DNA of 41,627 nucleotides. Origin: Paracoccus sp. (in: a-proteobacteria). Lineage in GTDB: Bacteria > Pseudomonadota > Alphaproteobacteria > Rhodobacterales > Rhodobacteraceae. The notes below the pieces were generated by a model that worked only from the letters and a program-made list of their open reading frames with translations, did not search any database and was not told where the DNA came from. The stretch is from positions 1 to 41,627 of the forward strand of contig NZ_JAUNTO010000021.1 of NCBI RefSeq assembly GCF_030538655.1. The letters run 5' to 3'. A program made the position numbers and the translations under genes. Below are positions 34,628 through 41,579 of the stretch, in pieces. The number at the start of each line of letters is the position of its first letter. The stretch's first letter is position 1.

Positions 34628-35292
34628 GGCGCGGCAGCGGGTGGTGGAGGTGGTGGATTGTCTGTCGGTGCCATCTTTTGGGCGTTTCGGGTGGCGCGGG
34701 CGATACGCTTGGCCATCGCCTTGGACCGGCGGCGCTGATAGGCGCGGAAAATCGGCACGGTCAGATAATGAAAGGCCAGGGCAACCGGGATGCCGATAAT
34801 CAGCCCGCCCACGGTATAGGGCAGGAACAGATTGTAATAAAACACTGACAGCCGGTCCCAATGTGCGGTCTCTGGTCCGAACAGCGACTGGAAATTGTGC
34901 CACAACTGCCCGGTCGCGCTGGAAAATTCGTAAAAAATCATTTGTGGCGACAGATCGCCCGGAACACCCAGCAGATACCGCCCCAACCCGATGGAAATGA
35001 CGGCGATCAAGGGAAACGTCACCGGATTGCCGACAAAGGTGCCCAAGGCCGACGCGATGATATTGCCCCGGATCAGCCAGGCTATTGCTGCGGCCAGCAG
35101 GAAATGCAGGCCGAACAGCGGTGTAAACGACACATAGACCCCGGCGGCAAAGCCACGTCCGATCCTGTGCGGTTGGTCGGGTAGGCGCTGCATCCGATGC
35201 ATGACATACAGTGCCGCACGCCGCCACCCGCCACGTGGATAGACGATGTTCGACGCCATCTGGCCATAACTGCGGGGTTTGCGTTTGAACAC
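34624..35292 (-). CDS. DUF2062 domain membrane protein
   Basis: A 222-residue inner-membrane protein of unknown function. The DUF2062 domain is clear: RIGRGFAAGVYVSFTPLFGL, HFLLAAAIAWLIRGNIIASA, GTFVGNPVTFPLIAVISIG. A further hydrophobic helix (YTVGGLIIGIPVALAFHYL) follows, then a basic stretch (YQRRRSKAMAKRIARATRN) and a proline-rich end (PPPPPPAAAP). Start MFKRKPRSYGQM at 35292. It follows rsh by 33 bases and is probably the last gene of the folK-rpoZ-rsh unit. Convergent with the dehydrogenase; stop codons overlap in CTAG. Confidence 0.93.
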   Translation of the reverse strand: MFKRKPRSYGQMASNIVYPRGGWRRAALYVMHRMQRLPDQPHRIGRGFAAGVYVSFTPLFGLHFLLAAAIAWLIRGNIIASALGTFVGNPVTFPLIAVISIGLGRYLLGVPGDLSPQMIFYEFSSATGQLWHNFQSLFGPETAHWDRLSVFYYNLFLPYTVGGLIIGIPVALAFHYLTVPIFRAYQRRRSKAMAKRIARATRNAQKMAPTDNPPPPPPAAAP

Positions 35293-35325
35293 GTGAAACC
35301 TCAGGAGCGAACCAGAGCTATTTTG

Positions 35326-37440
35326 TCACGGTTTGCGAGCCGGGTCACGCACCCTTGCGACCTGCGCCACGTCACTTTCGGCCTCAAGCGCGGTCAGCAG
35401 GTTGTGCAGGTGTTCACGGTCGCGCAATTCGACCTCGATCCGCAGGCGATAGAAGTCGGGCTTGCGGTTCACGAATTCCAGATCCGAGATATTCGCCCCC
35501 TGCGTGCCGATCAGCGTGCAGATGCGGCCCAGAACACCCGCGTCGTGGCGGATCGTCAGGCTGAGCACGGTGGAATAGGCGGCGGGGTGATGCCCCTCGC
35601 GCCAGCGCAGATCGACCCAGCGGTCGGGGCTGTCCTCGTATTCGGCCAGAACCGGGCAGTCGATGGCGTGGATCACCACCCCCTTGCCACGATAGGTGAT
35701 GCCGACGATCCGTTCCCCCGGCAACGGGTTGCAGCAGGGGGCGCGCTGAAAACTGGTGTCGGCCTCTAGCCCGGCGAAGGGGCGGCGGGAATCCACCTCG
35801 TCCTGCCGTTGTGCCAGTTCGGGATACAGCGTGGACAGAACCGCCTGCACCGACACTTCGGCACTACCGATCCGGGCCAGAAGTTCGTCGCCGTCTTGCA
35901 GGCCCATCTGCCGGGCGGCGGTGCGCAGCGCCTTGTCCGTGATCTTGCGTCCGACATGCTCAAAGCTTACACGGGCCAGTTCCGCGCCAAGGCGGATAAA
36001 GCGGTCGCGGTCTTCCTCGCGCAGAGAACGGCGGATCGCGGCCTTGGCACGGCCCGTGACCACAATGTCCAGCCATGTCGCCTGCGGACGCTGGCCGGCG
36101 GCTGCGATCACCTCGACCGACTGGCCGTTTTTCAGGCGCGTCCACAGCGGCACCCGAATGCCATCCACCTTGGCACCGACGCAGGAATTGCCCAGACGTG
36201 TGTGGATCGCATAGGCAAAGTCAATCGGCGTTGCCCCGCGCGGCAACTGGATCACGTCGCCAAGCGGGGTAAAGCAGAACACCTGATCGGAATACATCTC
36301 AAGCTTGACGTGTTCCAGAAATTCGTCGTGGTCTTCCTCGCCAAAGCGTTCGGTCAGCGTGGCAACCCATTCCGCCGGATCGACGGCAAAGGGGTTCTGC
36401 GTGCGCACACCGTCGCGGTAAGCCCAATGCGCGGCGACGCCCGCCTCGGCCACCTCGTGCATCTGGCGGGTGCGGATCTGCACCTCGACCCGTTTGCCAT
36501 CGCGGCCCGATACAGTGGTGTGGATCGAGCGATAGCCGTTGGCCTTGGGCTGGCTGATGTAATCCTTGAACCGGCCCGGCACGGCACGCCAGCGATGATG
36601 AATGACGCCAAGCGCGCGATAGCAATCCGCCTCGGACCGGGTGATGATCCGAAATCCATAGATGTCGGACAACCGGCTGAAGGCCAATTGTTTTTCCTGC
36701 ATCTTGCGCCAGACAGAGAATGGCTTTTTCGCGCGGCCGTAGACATCTGCGTCGATACCTTCGCGTTCCAGTTCGCTGCGGATGTCGGCGGTAATCTGGC
36801 CGATCACATCGCCCGATTCCTTTTGCAGACTGACAAAGCGGCGAATGATGGAAATGCGGGCCTCGGGGTTGATGACCTTGAAGGCAAGGTCTTCCAGTTC
36901 CTCGCGCATCCATTGCATCCCCATGCGCCCGGCCAGCGGGGCGTAGATGTCCATGGTTTCACGCGCTTTTTGCAACTGTTTGTCGGGGCGCATCGACCGG
37001 ATGGTGCGCATGTTGTGCAGCCGGTCGGCCAGCTTGACCAGAATAACGCGCAGATCGCGCGACATGGCCATGAACAGTTTGCGAAAATTTTCGGCCTGTT
37101 TGGACTGTGCGCCTGACAATTGCAGGTTGGTCAGCTTGGTGACGCCATCGACCAGATCGGCAATATCGCGCCCGAACAATTCCCGCACCTCTTCCCAGGT
37201 GGATCGGGTGTCCTCGATCGTGTCATGCAGCAGGGCGGTGACGATGGTCGCATCATCCAGCCGCATTTCGGTCAGGATTGCGGCGACGGCGACAGGATGG
37301 GTGAAATATGGCTCGCCCGAGTGGCGGAACTGCCCCTCATGCATACGCTGGCCATAGTCATAGGCGGCGCGGATCAGGCTGGCGTTCGAGCGCGGGTTAT
37401 AATTGCGCACCAGAACGATGAGGTCTTCGACATCCATCAT
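35326..37440 (-). CDS. rsh: Bifunctional (p)ppGpp synthetase/hydrolase (Rel/SpoT homologue)
   Basis: Makes and degrades the stringent-response signal (p)ppGpp; the single long RSH enzyme of most alphaproteobacteria. 704 residues. The HD hydrolase domain is at the N-terminus (YFTHPVAVAAILTEMRLDDA, TALLHDTIEDT), and the synthetase domain follows (AKKPFSVWRKMQEKQLAFSR, YRSIHTTVSGRDGKRVEVQI). Both look intact, so both activities are expected. A TGS domain (FTPLGDVIQLPRGATPIDFA) and C-terminal zinc-finger-like (RAPCCNPLPGERI) and ACT (SLTIRHDAGVLGRICTLIGT) domains complete the protein. Two adjacent ATGs (37440, 37437) are possible starts. It follows rpoZ by 25 bases. Confidence 0.97.
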   Translation of the reverse strand: MMDVEDLIVLVRNYNPRSNASLIRAAYDYGQRMHEGQFRHSGEPYFTHPVAVAAILTEMRLDDATIVTALLHDTIEDTRSTWEEVRELFGRDIADLVDGVTKLTNLQLSGAQSKQAENFRKLFMAMSRDLRVILVKLADRLHNMRTIRSMRPDKQLQKARETMDIYAPLAGRMGMQWMREELEDLAFKVINPEARISIIRRFVSLQKESGDVIGQITADIRSELEREGIDADVYGRAKKPFSVWRKMQEKQLAFSRLSDIYGFRIITRSEADCYRALGVIHHRWRAVPGRFKDYISQPKANGYRSIHTTVSGRDGKRVEVQIRTRQMHEVAEAGVAAHWAYRDGVRTQNPFAVDPAEWVATLTERFGEEDHDEFLEHVKLEMYSDQVFCFTPLGDVIQLPRGATPIDFAYAIHTRLGNSCVGAKVDGIRVPLWTRLKNGQSVEVIAAAGQRPQATWLDIVVTGRAKAAIRRSLREEDRDRFIRLGAELARVSFEHVGRKITDKALRTAARQMGLQDGDELLARIGSAEVSVQAVLSTLYPELAQRQDEVDSRRPFAGLEADTSFQRAPCCNPLPGERIVGITYRGKGVVIHAIDCPVLAEYEDSPDRWVDLRWREGHHPAAYSTVLSLTIRHDAGVLGRICTLIGTQGANISDLEFVNRKPDFYRLRIEVELRDREHLHNLLTALEAESDVAQVARVRDPARKP

Positions 37441-37465
37441 CGCCGCCGAAGACCTCTGCTTTCTA

Positions 37466-37822
37466 TCAGTCGCGCTGGTTCGCTTCCAGCATCATACGCA
37501 GCATCCGTTCCTCGGATTCCTCGTCGGCGGGCTTGGGTCGATCTACTTCGGCACCCAACAGCAGGGCCATCGCGTCTTCCTCAGGCTCGTCCACCTCGAT
37601 CTGGGTCTGGCTGGATTCGATCATCCGTTCGCGCAGATCATCAACGGGCTGCGTTTCTTCGGCGATTTCGCGCAGGGCGACGACGGGGTTTTTGTCATTG
37701 TCGCGATCCACGCTTAGCGTGGCACCGGCGGTGATTTCACGCGCACGATGCGATGCAAGCATCACCAGGTCGAACCGGTTCGGAACCTTGTCAACGCAAT
37801 CTTCGACGGTCACGCGGGCCAT
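37466..37822 (-). CDS. rpoZ: RNA polymerase omega subunit
   Basis: Small subunit that assists folding and assembly of beta-prime and takes part in the ppGpp response. 118 residues. The conserved N-terminal half reads [20 protein letters not shown] and [20 protein letters not shown], followed by [15 protein letters not shown]. The acidic C-terminal extension ([20 protein letters not shown]) is common in alphaproteobacteria. Directly upstream of rsh; this pairing is conserved and matches the shared role of the two products in ppGpp control. Confidence 0.98.
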   Translation of the reverse strand: MARVTVEDCVDKVPNRFDLVMLASHRAREITAGATLSVDRDNDKNPVVALREIAEETQPVDDLRERMIESSQTQIEVDEPEEDAMALLLGAEVDRPKPADEESEERMLRMMLEANQRD

Positions 37823-37892
37823 GAATCACCTATTGTTTGCGAATCGCACATCCGGGGCGAAAACGCATAACTGATGGCCTTGGCAGGAAATG

Positions 37893-38462
37893 TCAAGTTC
37901 GAACCATGCCTTTCAGCGCCTGCGGCGGCAGCGCGGCCAACATCTGCGCCACGGTTTTTCCGATACGTGGATGCCGCCAGCCGGGCGCGATTTCGGCCAG
38001 TGGGGCCAGCACGAATCCGCGATCCTGCATCCGCGGGTGCGGCAGGATCAGCTGATCGGGCGTTTCGGTCTGCTGGCGGTTTGGGGGCAGGGCGCGCCAT
38101 TCATCCTGAGTCTGCGCATCAGGCAAAACCAGACCGTCCCAGCCGATCAGATCCAGATCGGCGGTCCGGGCCGACCAGCGCCCCTGTCGTTGACGATCCA
38201 GTTGCGATTCCGTGTCGTGCAGCAGAGCAAGCACTTGCTGCGGCGTCATGGCGCATGCCAAAATCGCGGCTGCATTGCAAAAATCCGGCCCACTTTCTGC
38301 GGGATGTGCAGGAGTTGTCCAAAAGTGACTGATTGCACGGATTGAAACTGCTGGCTGTGTGTGCATGATCGCCAGCGCGGTTCGCAGTGTCTGTGCCGGA
38401 TCGCCCGCCCGGGACGGCAGATTCGCGCCAAGCGCAAGCAGGATTTGTGATGATTGCTTCAA
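37893..38462 (-). CDS. folK: 2-amino-4-hydroxy-6-hydroxymethyldihydropteridine pyrophosphokinase
   Basis: Transfers pyrophosphate from ATP to hydroxymethyldihydropterin in folate synthesis; cytoplasmic. 189 residues from a TTG at 38462, chosen because the family begins with ILLALGANLPSRAG and no ATG lies nearby; the frame upstream of it is not family-like. Conserved blocks: LRTALAIMHTQPAVSIRAIS, FCNAAAILACAMTPQQVLAL, the metal/ATP motif ARTADLDLIGWDG, and LILPHPRMQDRGFVLAPLAE. The ribosome binding site is weak. Its stop is 70 bases before rpoZ, so co-transcription is likely. Divergent from the NYN gene. Confidence 0.92.
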   Translation of the reverse strand: MKQSSQILLALGANLPSRAGDPAQTLRTALAIMHTQPAVSIRAISHFWTTPAHPAESGPDFCNAAAILACAMTPQQVLALLHDTESQLDRQRQGRWSARTADLDLIGWDGLVLPDAQTQDEWRALPPNRQQTETPDQLILPHPRMQDRGFVLAPLAEIAPGWRHPRIGKTVAQMLAALPPQALKGMVRT

Positions 38463-38551
38463 TTGTCTGCCCTGACCGTCCGGCCGATATGAATTTGTAG
38501 CCGAGCAGTCAGTTTCACCCAGCACGCAGCAAAAACGAAGGCCAAAAACGA

Positions 38552-39103
38552 ATGTTTTACAAAGATGACAGGCTTGCACTGTTTATTGACGGATCGAATC
38601 TCTATGCCGCTGCCAAGGCGCTTGGGTTCGACATCGACTACAAGCTGCTGCGACAAGAGTTCGAACGCCGGGGCAAGCTGATCCGCGCCTATTATTACAC
38701 CGCGCTGCTGGAGGGCGAGGAATATTCCCCCATCCGTCCGCTGGTCGATTGGCTGAACTACAACGGTTACTGCCTGGTGACAAAGCCGGCCAAGGAATAC
38801 ACCGATGCCATGGGCCGCCGCAAAATCAAGGGCAACATGGACATCGAACTGTGCGTCGATGCGATGGAGCTGGCCCCCCGTCTGGATCACGCCGTGCTGT
38901 TTTCTGGCGACGGCGATTTTCGCCCGCTGGTCGAGGCGTTGCAGCGTCAGGGCCTGCGCGTGTCGGTCGTGTCCACCATCCGCAGCCAGCCGCCGATGAT
39001 CGCTGACGAATTGCGTCGGCAGGCCGATAATTTCATCGAACTGGATGCATTGCGCGACATCATCGGCCGCCCCCCGCGCGAGAATCCCACCCCCGAGGTG
39101 TGA
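38552..39103 (+). CDS. NYN domain protein (LabA/DUF88 family)
   Basis: A 183-residue protein with a PIN-like NYN nuclease fold, thought to act on RNA; no confirmed substrate for this group. Acidic active-site candidates lie in ALFIDGSNLY (Asp near residue 12), in KGNMDIELCVDAM and in VLFSGDGDFRPLVEAL. The C-terminal QGLRVSVVSTIRSQPPMIAD ELRRQADNF part is the usual end of the LabA_like domain. Full length. The start ATG at 38552 has no strong Shine-Dalgarno (AACGAAGGCCAAAAACG). It stands alone between folK and the tRNA. Confidence 0.95.
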   Translation: MFYKDDRLALFIDGSNLYAAAKALGFDIDYKLLRQEFERRGKLIRAYYYTALLEGEEYSPIRPLVDWLNYNGYCLVTKPAKEYTDAMGRRKIKGNMDIELCVDAMELAPRLDHAVLFSGDGDFRPLVEALQRQGLRVSVVSTIRSQPPMIADELRRQADNFIELDALRDIIGRPPRENPTPEV

Positions 39104-39107
39104 AACG

Positions 39108-39140
39108 AAAAATCGGGGGCGAAATCTGCTTGACGCCCCC
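39108..39140 (-). terminator. Terminator-like hairpin between the NYN gene and the tRNA
   Basis: GGGGGCG (39115-39121) and CGCCCCC (39134-39140) form a 7-bp stem with a 12-base loop; on the minus strand it is followed by GATTTTTC. It therefore faces leftward but also gives the NYN mRNA a 3' hairpin. More G/C runs that can pair follow at about 39146-39167. Confidence 0.6.
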
Positions 39141-39200
39141 GGCGGCGGGGGCTAATCACCCCCCCACGCCGAGGCGCTCGACACAGGGCGATGACATCGG

Positions 39201-39284
39201 GGGCGACGTGCTGCAAGGTGCGGCAGCGGACTGTAACTCCGCCGGGGAGACCCATGCCTGGTTCGATTCCAGGGTCGCCCACCA
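39201..39284 (+). tRNA. tRNA-Tyr (anticodon GTA), class II with CCA encoded
   Basis: Acceptor GGGCGAC (39201-39207) pairs with GTCGCCC (39274-39280), then A and CCA. Anticodon stem GCGGA / TCCGC (39226-39230, 39238-39242) encloses loop CTGTAAC, anticodon GTA. The variable arm GGG-GAGA-CCC is long, as in tyrosine tRNAs. The T arm is CCTGG-TTCGATT-CCAGG. The D arm is weak: GCT pairs with GGC only with a G-U pair, but the GG of the D loop is present. Discriminator A and the pair G1-C72 fit tyrosine. Length 84 with CCA. The gene marks the start of the accessory-looking region. Confidence 0.88.
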
Positions 39285-39309
39285 TTTGCCTTTGATTTAA
39301 TTGGCAAAT
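39284..39309 (+). terminator. Weak hairpin after the tRNA
   Basis: ATTTGCC (39284-39290) and GGCAAAT (39303-39309) are a perfect 7-base inverted repeat with an AT-rich 12-base loop, starting at the last base of the CCA end. Probable tRNA transcript terminator, or a recombination site next to the tRNA. No long T-run follows. Confidence 0.5.
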
Positions 39310-39438
39310 ATTTCCCGGAACCTCTTTTGCCTAAAAGTTGCCTAAGCCGATGGCTTTCGGGCGAAGGCTTGGCGTCATCACGAAAAGGTGATGATGGGCT
39401 GCGTTTGGATGCCCACATGCGGCGGGTTAAGGTGCGAC

Positions 39439-39927
39439 ATGAGAACTGGAAGCATTCCTTTTCGCTTTGACATGACCGAACTGCTTGATCGCGCACGGCG
39501 GCTGCGCGACAAGCATGTTGGGGAAGTTACGCTCAACCTTCCGTTCATCAGTGTTGCGGTTAATCCAAAGGATAAGGAACGGCAAATCGCCCGTGAACTT
39601 GTCATCCGGCTTGCCGACCGGCGCGTTCTATCATCGTGGGAATGCTGCGACGGGTGCATTGACAACGCCCTAAAGTCGTTGGGCGAGATACGCGGCATTT
39701 TGGTTGATAAACAGGTCGAACTTGCCGACCTTCAAGACGGGCCGCTGTATATGCTGATTGACGCCATGGCGCGCGGCATTCGCCAGTTTATGACCTACGA
39801 AGAACTGTTGAACAGGCCCAGCGATGCACCGCCGCACCCTCGCTTCGGTGAGTTTTACCGCCCGAACGACGTGCGGCAGGCATACTTCGACGCGCTAGCC
39901 GCTGCTTGGGACAGGTTACGGCAATAG
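39439..39927 (+). CDS. Hypothetical protein, first + strand gene past the tRNA
   Basis: A 162-residue protein not recognised. It begins MRTGSIPFRFDMTELLDRAR and contains CCDGC near residue 72 (SWECCDGCIDNALKSLGEIR), a possible metal or redox site, then helical segments (DKQVELADLQDGPLYMLIDA, ARGIRQFMTYEELL) and a C-terminal YFDALAAAWDRLR helix. The ATG at 39439 follows AAGGTGCGAC. The gene appears less GC-biased than the core genes on the left, consistent with accessory DNA. A 29-codon frame follows 5 bases later. A hairpin CATCAC-GAAAAG-GTGATG (39376-39393) precedes it. Confidence 0.7.
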   Translation: MRTGSIPFRFDMTELLDRARRLRDKHVGEVTLNLPFISVAVNPKDKERQIARELVIRLADRRVLSSWECCDGCIDNALKSLGEIRGILVDKQVELADLQDGPLYMLIDAMARGIRQFMTYEELLNRPSDAPPHPRFGEFYRPNDVRQAYFDALAAAWDRLRQ

Positions 39928-39932
39928 GCGGC

Positions 39933-40022
39933 ATGGACCTTCCACAAGACGGCTTGGTCAAAAACTATCAGGGCGCTTGGCAGCTTGGAGCCTATGAAGT
40001 TCCGTTAATTGAACGCAAATGA
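39933..40022 (+). CDS. Possible 29-residue protein
   Basis: A short open frame 5 bases after the preceding gene, starting MDLPQDGLVKNYQGAWQLGA and ending PLIERK. AGGCGG lies directly before the ATG, so a ribosome binding site is possible though close. It ends just before the terminator of the opposite operon. There is no hydrophobic segment. It could be a real coupled micro-protein or chance. Confidence 0.35.
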   Translation: MDLPQDGLVKNYQGAWQLGAYEVPLIERK

Positions 40023-40056
40023 AAAGGCGGCAGACGCCCCGAATGCATCTGCCGCC
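40022..40056 (-). terminator. Rho-independent terminator of the accessory minus-strand operon
   Basis: In minus-strand reading GGCGGCAG (40049-40056) and CTGCCGCC (40026-40033) form a perfect 8-bp stem, followed by TTTTC. It lies about 50 bases past the last gene of the operon. Confidence 0.8.
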
Positions 40057-40063
40057 CCTATCA

Positions 40064-40096
40064 ACGCCCCCCGGAAGTTCCCGCAACCGGGGGCGT
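40064..40096 (-). terminator. Second hairpin, upstream of the operon terminator
   Basis: ACGCCCCCGG (40087-40096 in minus-strand reading) pairs with CCGGGGGGCGT (40064-40074), a 10-bp GC-rich stem with a 12-base loop and no T-run. With the terminator it makes a tandem pair after the operon. Confidence 0.65.
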
Positions 40097-40103
40097 CGAT
40101 CCC

Positions 40104-40475
40104 TTATCGCACCGGCAAGCGGGCCAGAAGCCGCGTCCGTTCGGCGGGTTCAAAGGCATAGACTGGCACGGCCAACGCCGCCCTGTCATTGCCCACGGGA
40201 AGCCCCGCAGCGGTCATAGCGGCCCGGATGGTCTGCGACGCGCTGGACAGGCCAACCACGGCCACAGGCGGCACGCGCAGCGCGCTATCGACCCCCGCCG
40301 CGCCAGCCGCCCAAATCAGGTGAAGCGCCCGTTCCACCGGCTGCGGTTGGTTCGGCGGCGCTGACAGATCGCCGGGGCCGCTGGCCTGTGGGGAATAGAT
40401 CACCAACGCCCCGTCCCTGATATAAGGCGCAAGGTCAGGGCGTGGGGTTTGGTCAAGGCCAAGCTGATGAAGCAC
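40104..40475 (-). CDS. Hypothetical protein of the accessory operon
   Basis: A 123-residue protein, not recognised. The preferred start is a GTG at 40475 with GGGGGAA seven bases upstream; a TTG at 40499 would add eight residues. It reads LHQLGLDQTPRPDLAPYIRD, GALVIYSPQASGPGDLSAPP, RALHLIWAAGAAGVDSALRV and ends FEPAERTRLLARLPVR. No clear membrane segment or catalytic motif. It overlaps the end of the upstream 60-codon frame in a different frame. Last gene before two tandem hairpins. Confidence 0.6.
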   Translation of the reverse strand: MLHQLGLDQTPRPDLAPYIRDGALVIYSPQASGPGDLSAPPNQPQPVERALHLIWAAGAAGVDSALRVPPVAVVGLSSASQTIRAAMTAAGLPVGNDRAALAVPVYAFEPAERTRLLARLPVR

Positions 40476-40582
40476 GGCCCAATTCCCCCGAATAACCAAA
40501 TCACCAAATACGTCGTCCAGCTTTGCGAACTATCGCTAAACCATTTGGCGACTTGCGCGATTTGGGTTTCAGCCGTGCCCAT
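40400..40582 (-). CDS. Possible 60-residue single-pass membrane protein
   Basis: Starts 4 bases after the stop of the 241-residue gene. The N-terminal half is soluble (GTAETQIAQVAKWFSDSSQS) and is followed by one hydrophobic helix (WTTYLVIWLFGGIGPCFISL). A small one-helix protein in a phage-like operon might be holin-like, but nothing shows this. The last 30 or so codons overlap the next gene in another frame, and no ribosome binding site is obvious, so the frame may end earlier in evolution or be spurious. Confidence 0.45.
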   Translation of the reverse strand: MGTAETQIAQVAKWFSDSSQSWTTYLVIWLFGGIGPCFISLALTKPHALTLRLISGTGRW

Positions 40583-40586
40583 CTGA

Positions 40587-41312
40587 TTACACGTCCACCC
40601 GGCTTTCGGCGGCTTGCTGCGCCAGATGCGGCAGATAGAAGTTCACGTGAACGTCACGAACCAAGGCTTCATAGTTGGGCAGGCGGCTTTCGATGGCGGC
40701 GGCTTCGGTCAGCATTTCCGCCACTTCGGGCACATACTGGCTAACCAGTGATGCGCGAACCTTGCCGTGAAGCTGTTCCGACATGCCGCAAAGATGGAAG
40801 CCCGCCCCGCAGATAGCCCGCGCCGTCTCAAGGTCGCGCTTGGCGATGTTTGTGACCGTGGCGACCGCGTTTTCGTCGCCGCTGGCAAGCGTCTGGCGCA
40901 TCCAATCGCGCACCTCGCGTTTGCGGGCGTGATCGCGCGGGCCAAGCACGTCAGTCATTTTTTCAGCGGCGTCGCGCTGCATCCGGGCCGCATCGTGGGC
41001 AAGGTTGTCCTTGATGATCCGGGCCATGGCCGACACGCGTTCGGCCAGCACCTTTGCCGCTTCATGGCGGGCGCTTTCCGTCTTGGTCGTGTCCTTGTTC
41101 AGCCGGATCACGCGTTCGGTGTTTTCGGCAAGACTACGGATCATGGGTTCAACCTGCGCGAAGGTCTTGGGCATGGCGTCGGGCGAACCAAGTTTCGCCG
41201 CCATCATCGTTGCGGTGGGGAACTCCTTCAGCTTTTCTTCGGCGGTCGGCACGAGGTAGGACCGCGCGGCCATGAATTGATTGAAGTTGGTGATAGGCGT
41301 TTCGCTGGGCAT
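40587..41312 (-). CDS. Hypothetical 241-residue helical protein
   Basis: Not recognised. The protein begins MPSETPITNFNQFMAARSYL and is mostly helical and charged: FAQVEPMIRSLAENTERVIR, ARHEAAKVLAERVSAMARII, KDNLAHDAARMQRDAAEKMT, RKREVRDWMRQTLASG. A Cys/His cluster ICGAGFHLCGMSEQLHGK lies near residue 170. No signal peptide or membrane helix. AGGAAC lies 8 bases before the ATG at 41312. Largest gene of the compact minus-strand operon; its coding character is convincing but its family is unknown to me. Phage or mobile-element origin is an inference from its position next to the tRNA. Confidence 0.75.
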   Translation of the reverse strand: MPSETPITNFNQFMAARSYLVPTAEEKLKEFPTATMMAAKLGSPDAMPKTFAQVEPMIRSLAENTERVIRLNKDTTKTESARHEAAKVLAERVSAMARIIKDNLAHDAARMQRDAAEKMTDVLGPRDHARKREVRDWMRQTLASGDENAVATVTNIAKRDLETARAICGAGFHLCGMSEQLHGKVRASLVSQYVPEVAEMLTEAAAIESRLPNYEALVRDVHVNFYLPHLAQQAAESRVDV

Positions 41313-41324
41313 TGGTCAGGTTCC

Positions 41325-41539
41325 TTATTCGGGCGCGCGGCTTTGCGCGGTGAATAGTTTGTCGCGGTATTGGGCCACATACTGTTTCCATGAAGCGATG
41401 TTCGGGAATGGATTGGCGGGCAGAAAAGGCCGGTCATCTTGCCGGTTTCGGGGTCAAGCGCGGCGGTCGGCATGGGCCGGAACTGCGGCGTGCGCTTGGC
41501 TTCAAGGCGCTGCAAGCGCGATGCGAGAAAGCGGGCCAT
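41325..41539 (-). pseudogene. Small gene with an apparent -1 frameshift
   Basis: From the ATG at 41539 (AAGGG eight bases upstream) the frame reads MARFLASRLQRLEAKRTPQF and continues RPMPTAALDPETGKMTG. After about 41430-41453 that frame turns into unlikely sequence and runs into the next gene, whereas the -1 frame reads RPFLPANPFPNIASWKQYVA and QYRDKLFTAQSRAPE, ending with TAA at 41325, 12 bases before the next start. The joined product would be about 70 residues. Explanations: sequencing error, a real mutation, or programmed frameshifting; no classical slippery heptamer is seen. Confidence 0.55.
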
Positions 41540-41579
41540 CACTTTGCCCTTTCCAATGCAGAAAATCGGACTTCTAGGT

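Noticed and set aside
39111-39284. tmRNA (ssrA) starting near the GGGGGCG hairpin
   Set aside because: The 3' part is a complete tRNA with its own anticodon arm, no tag-peptide frame is present, and alphaproteobacterial tmRNA is normally two-piece.
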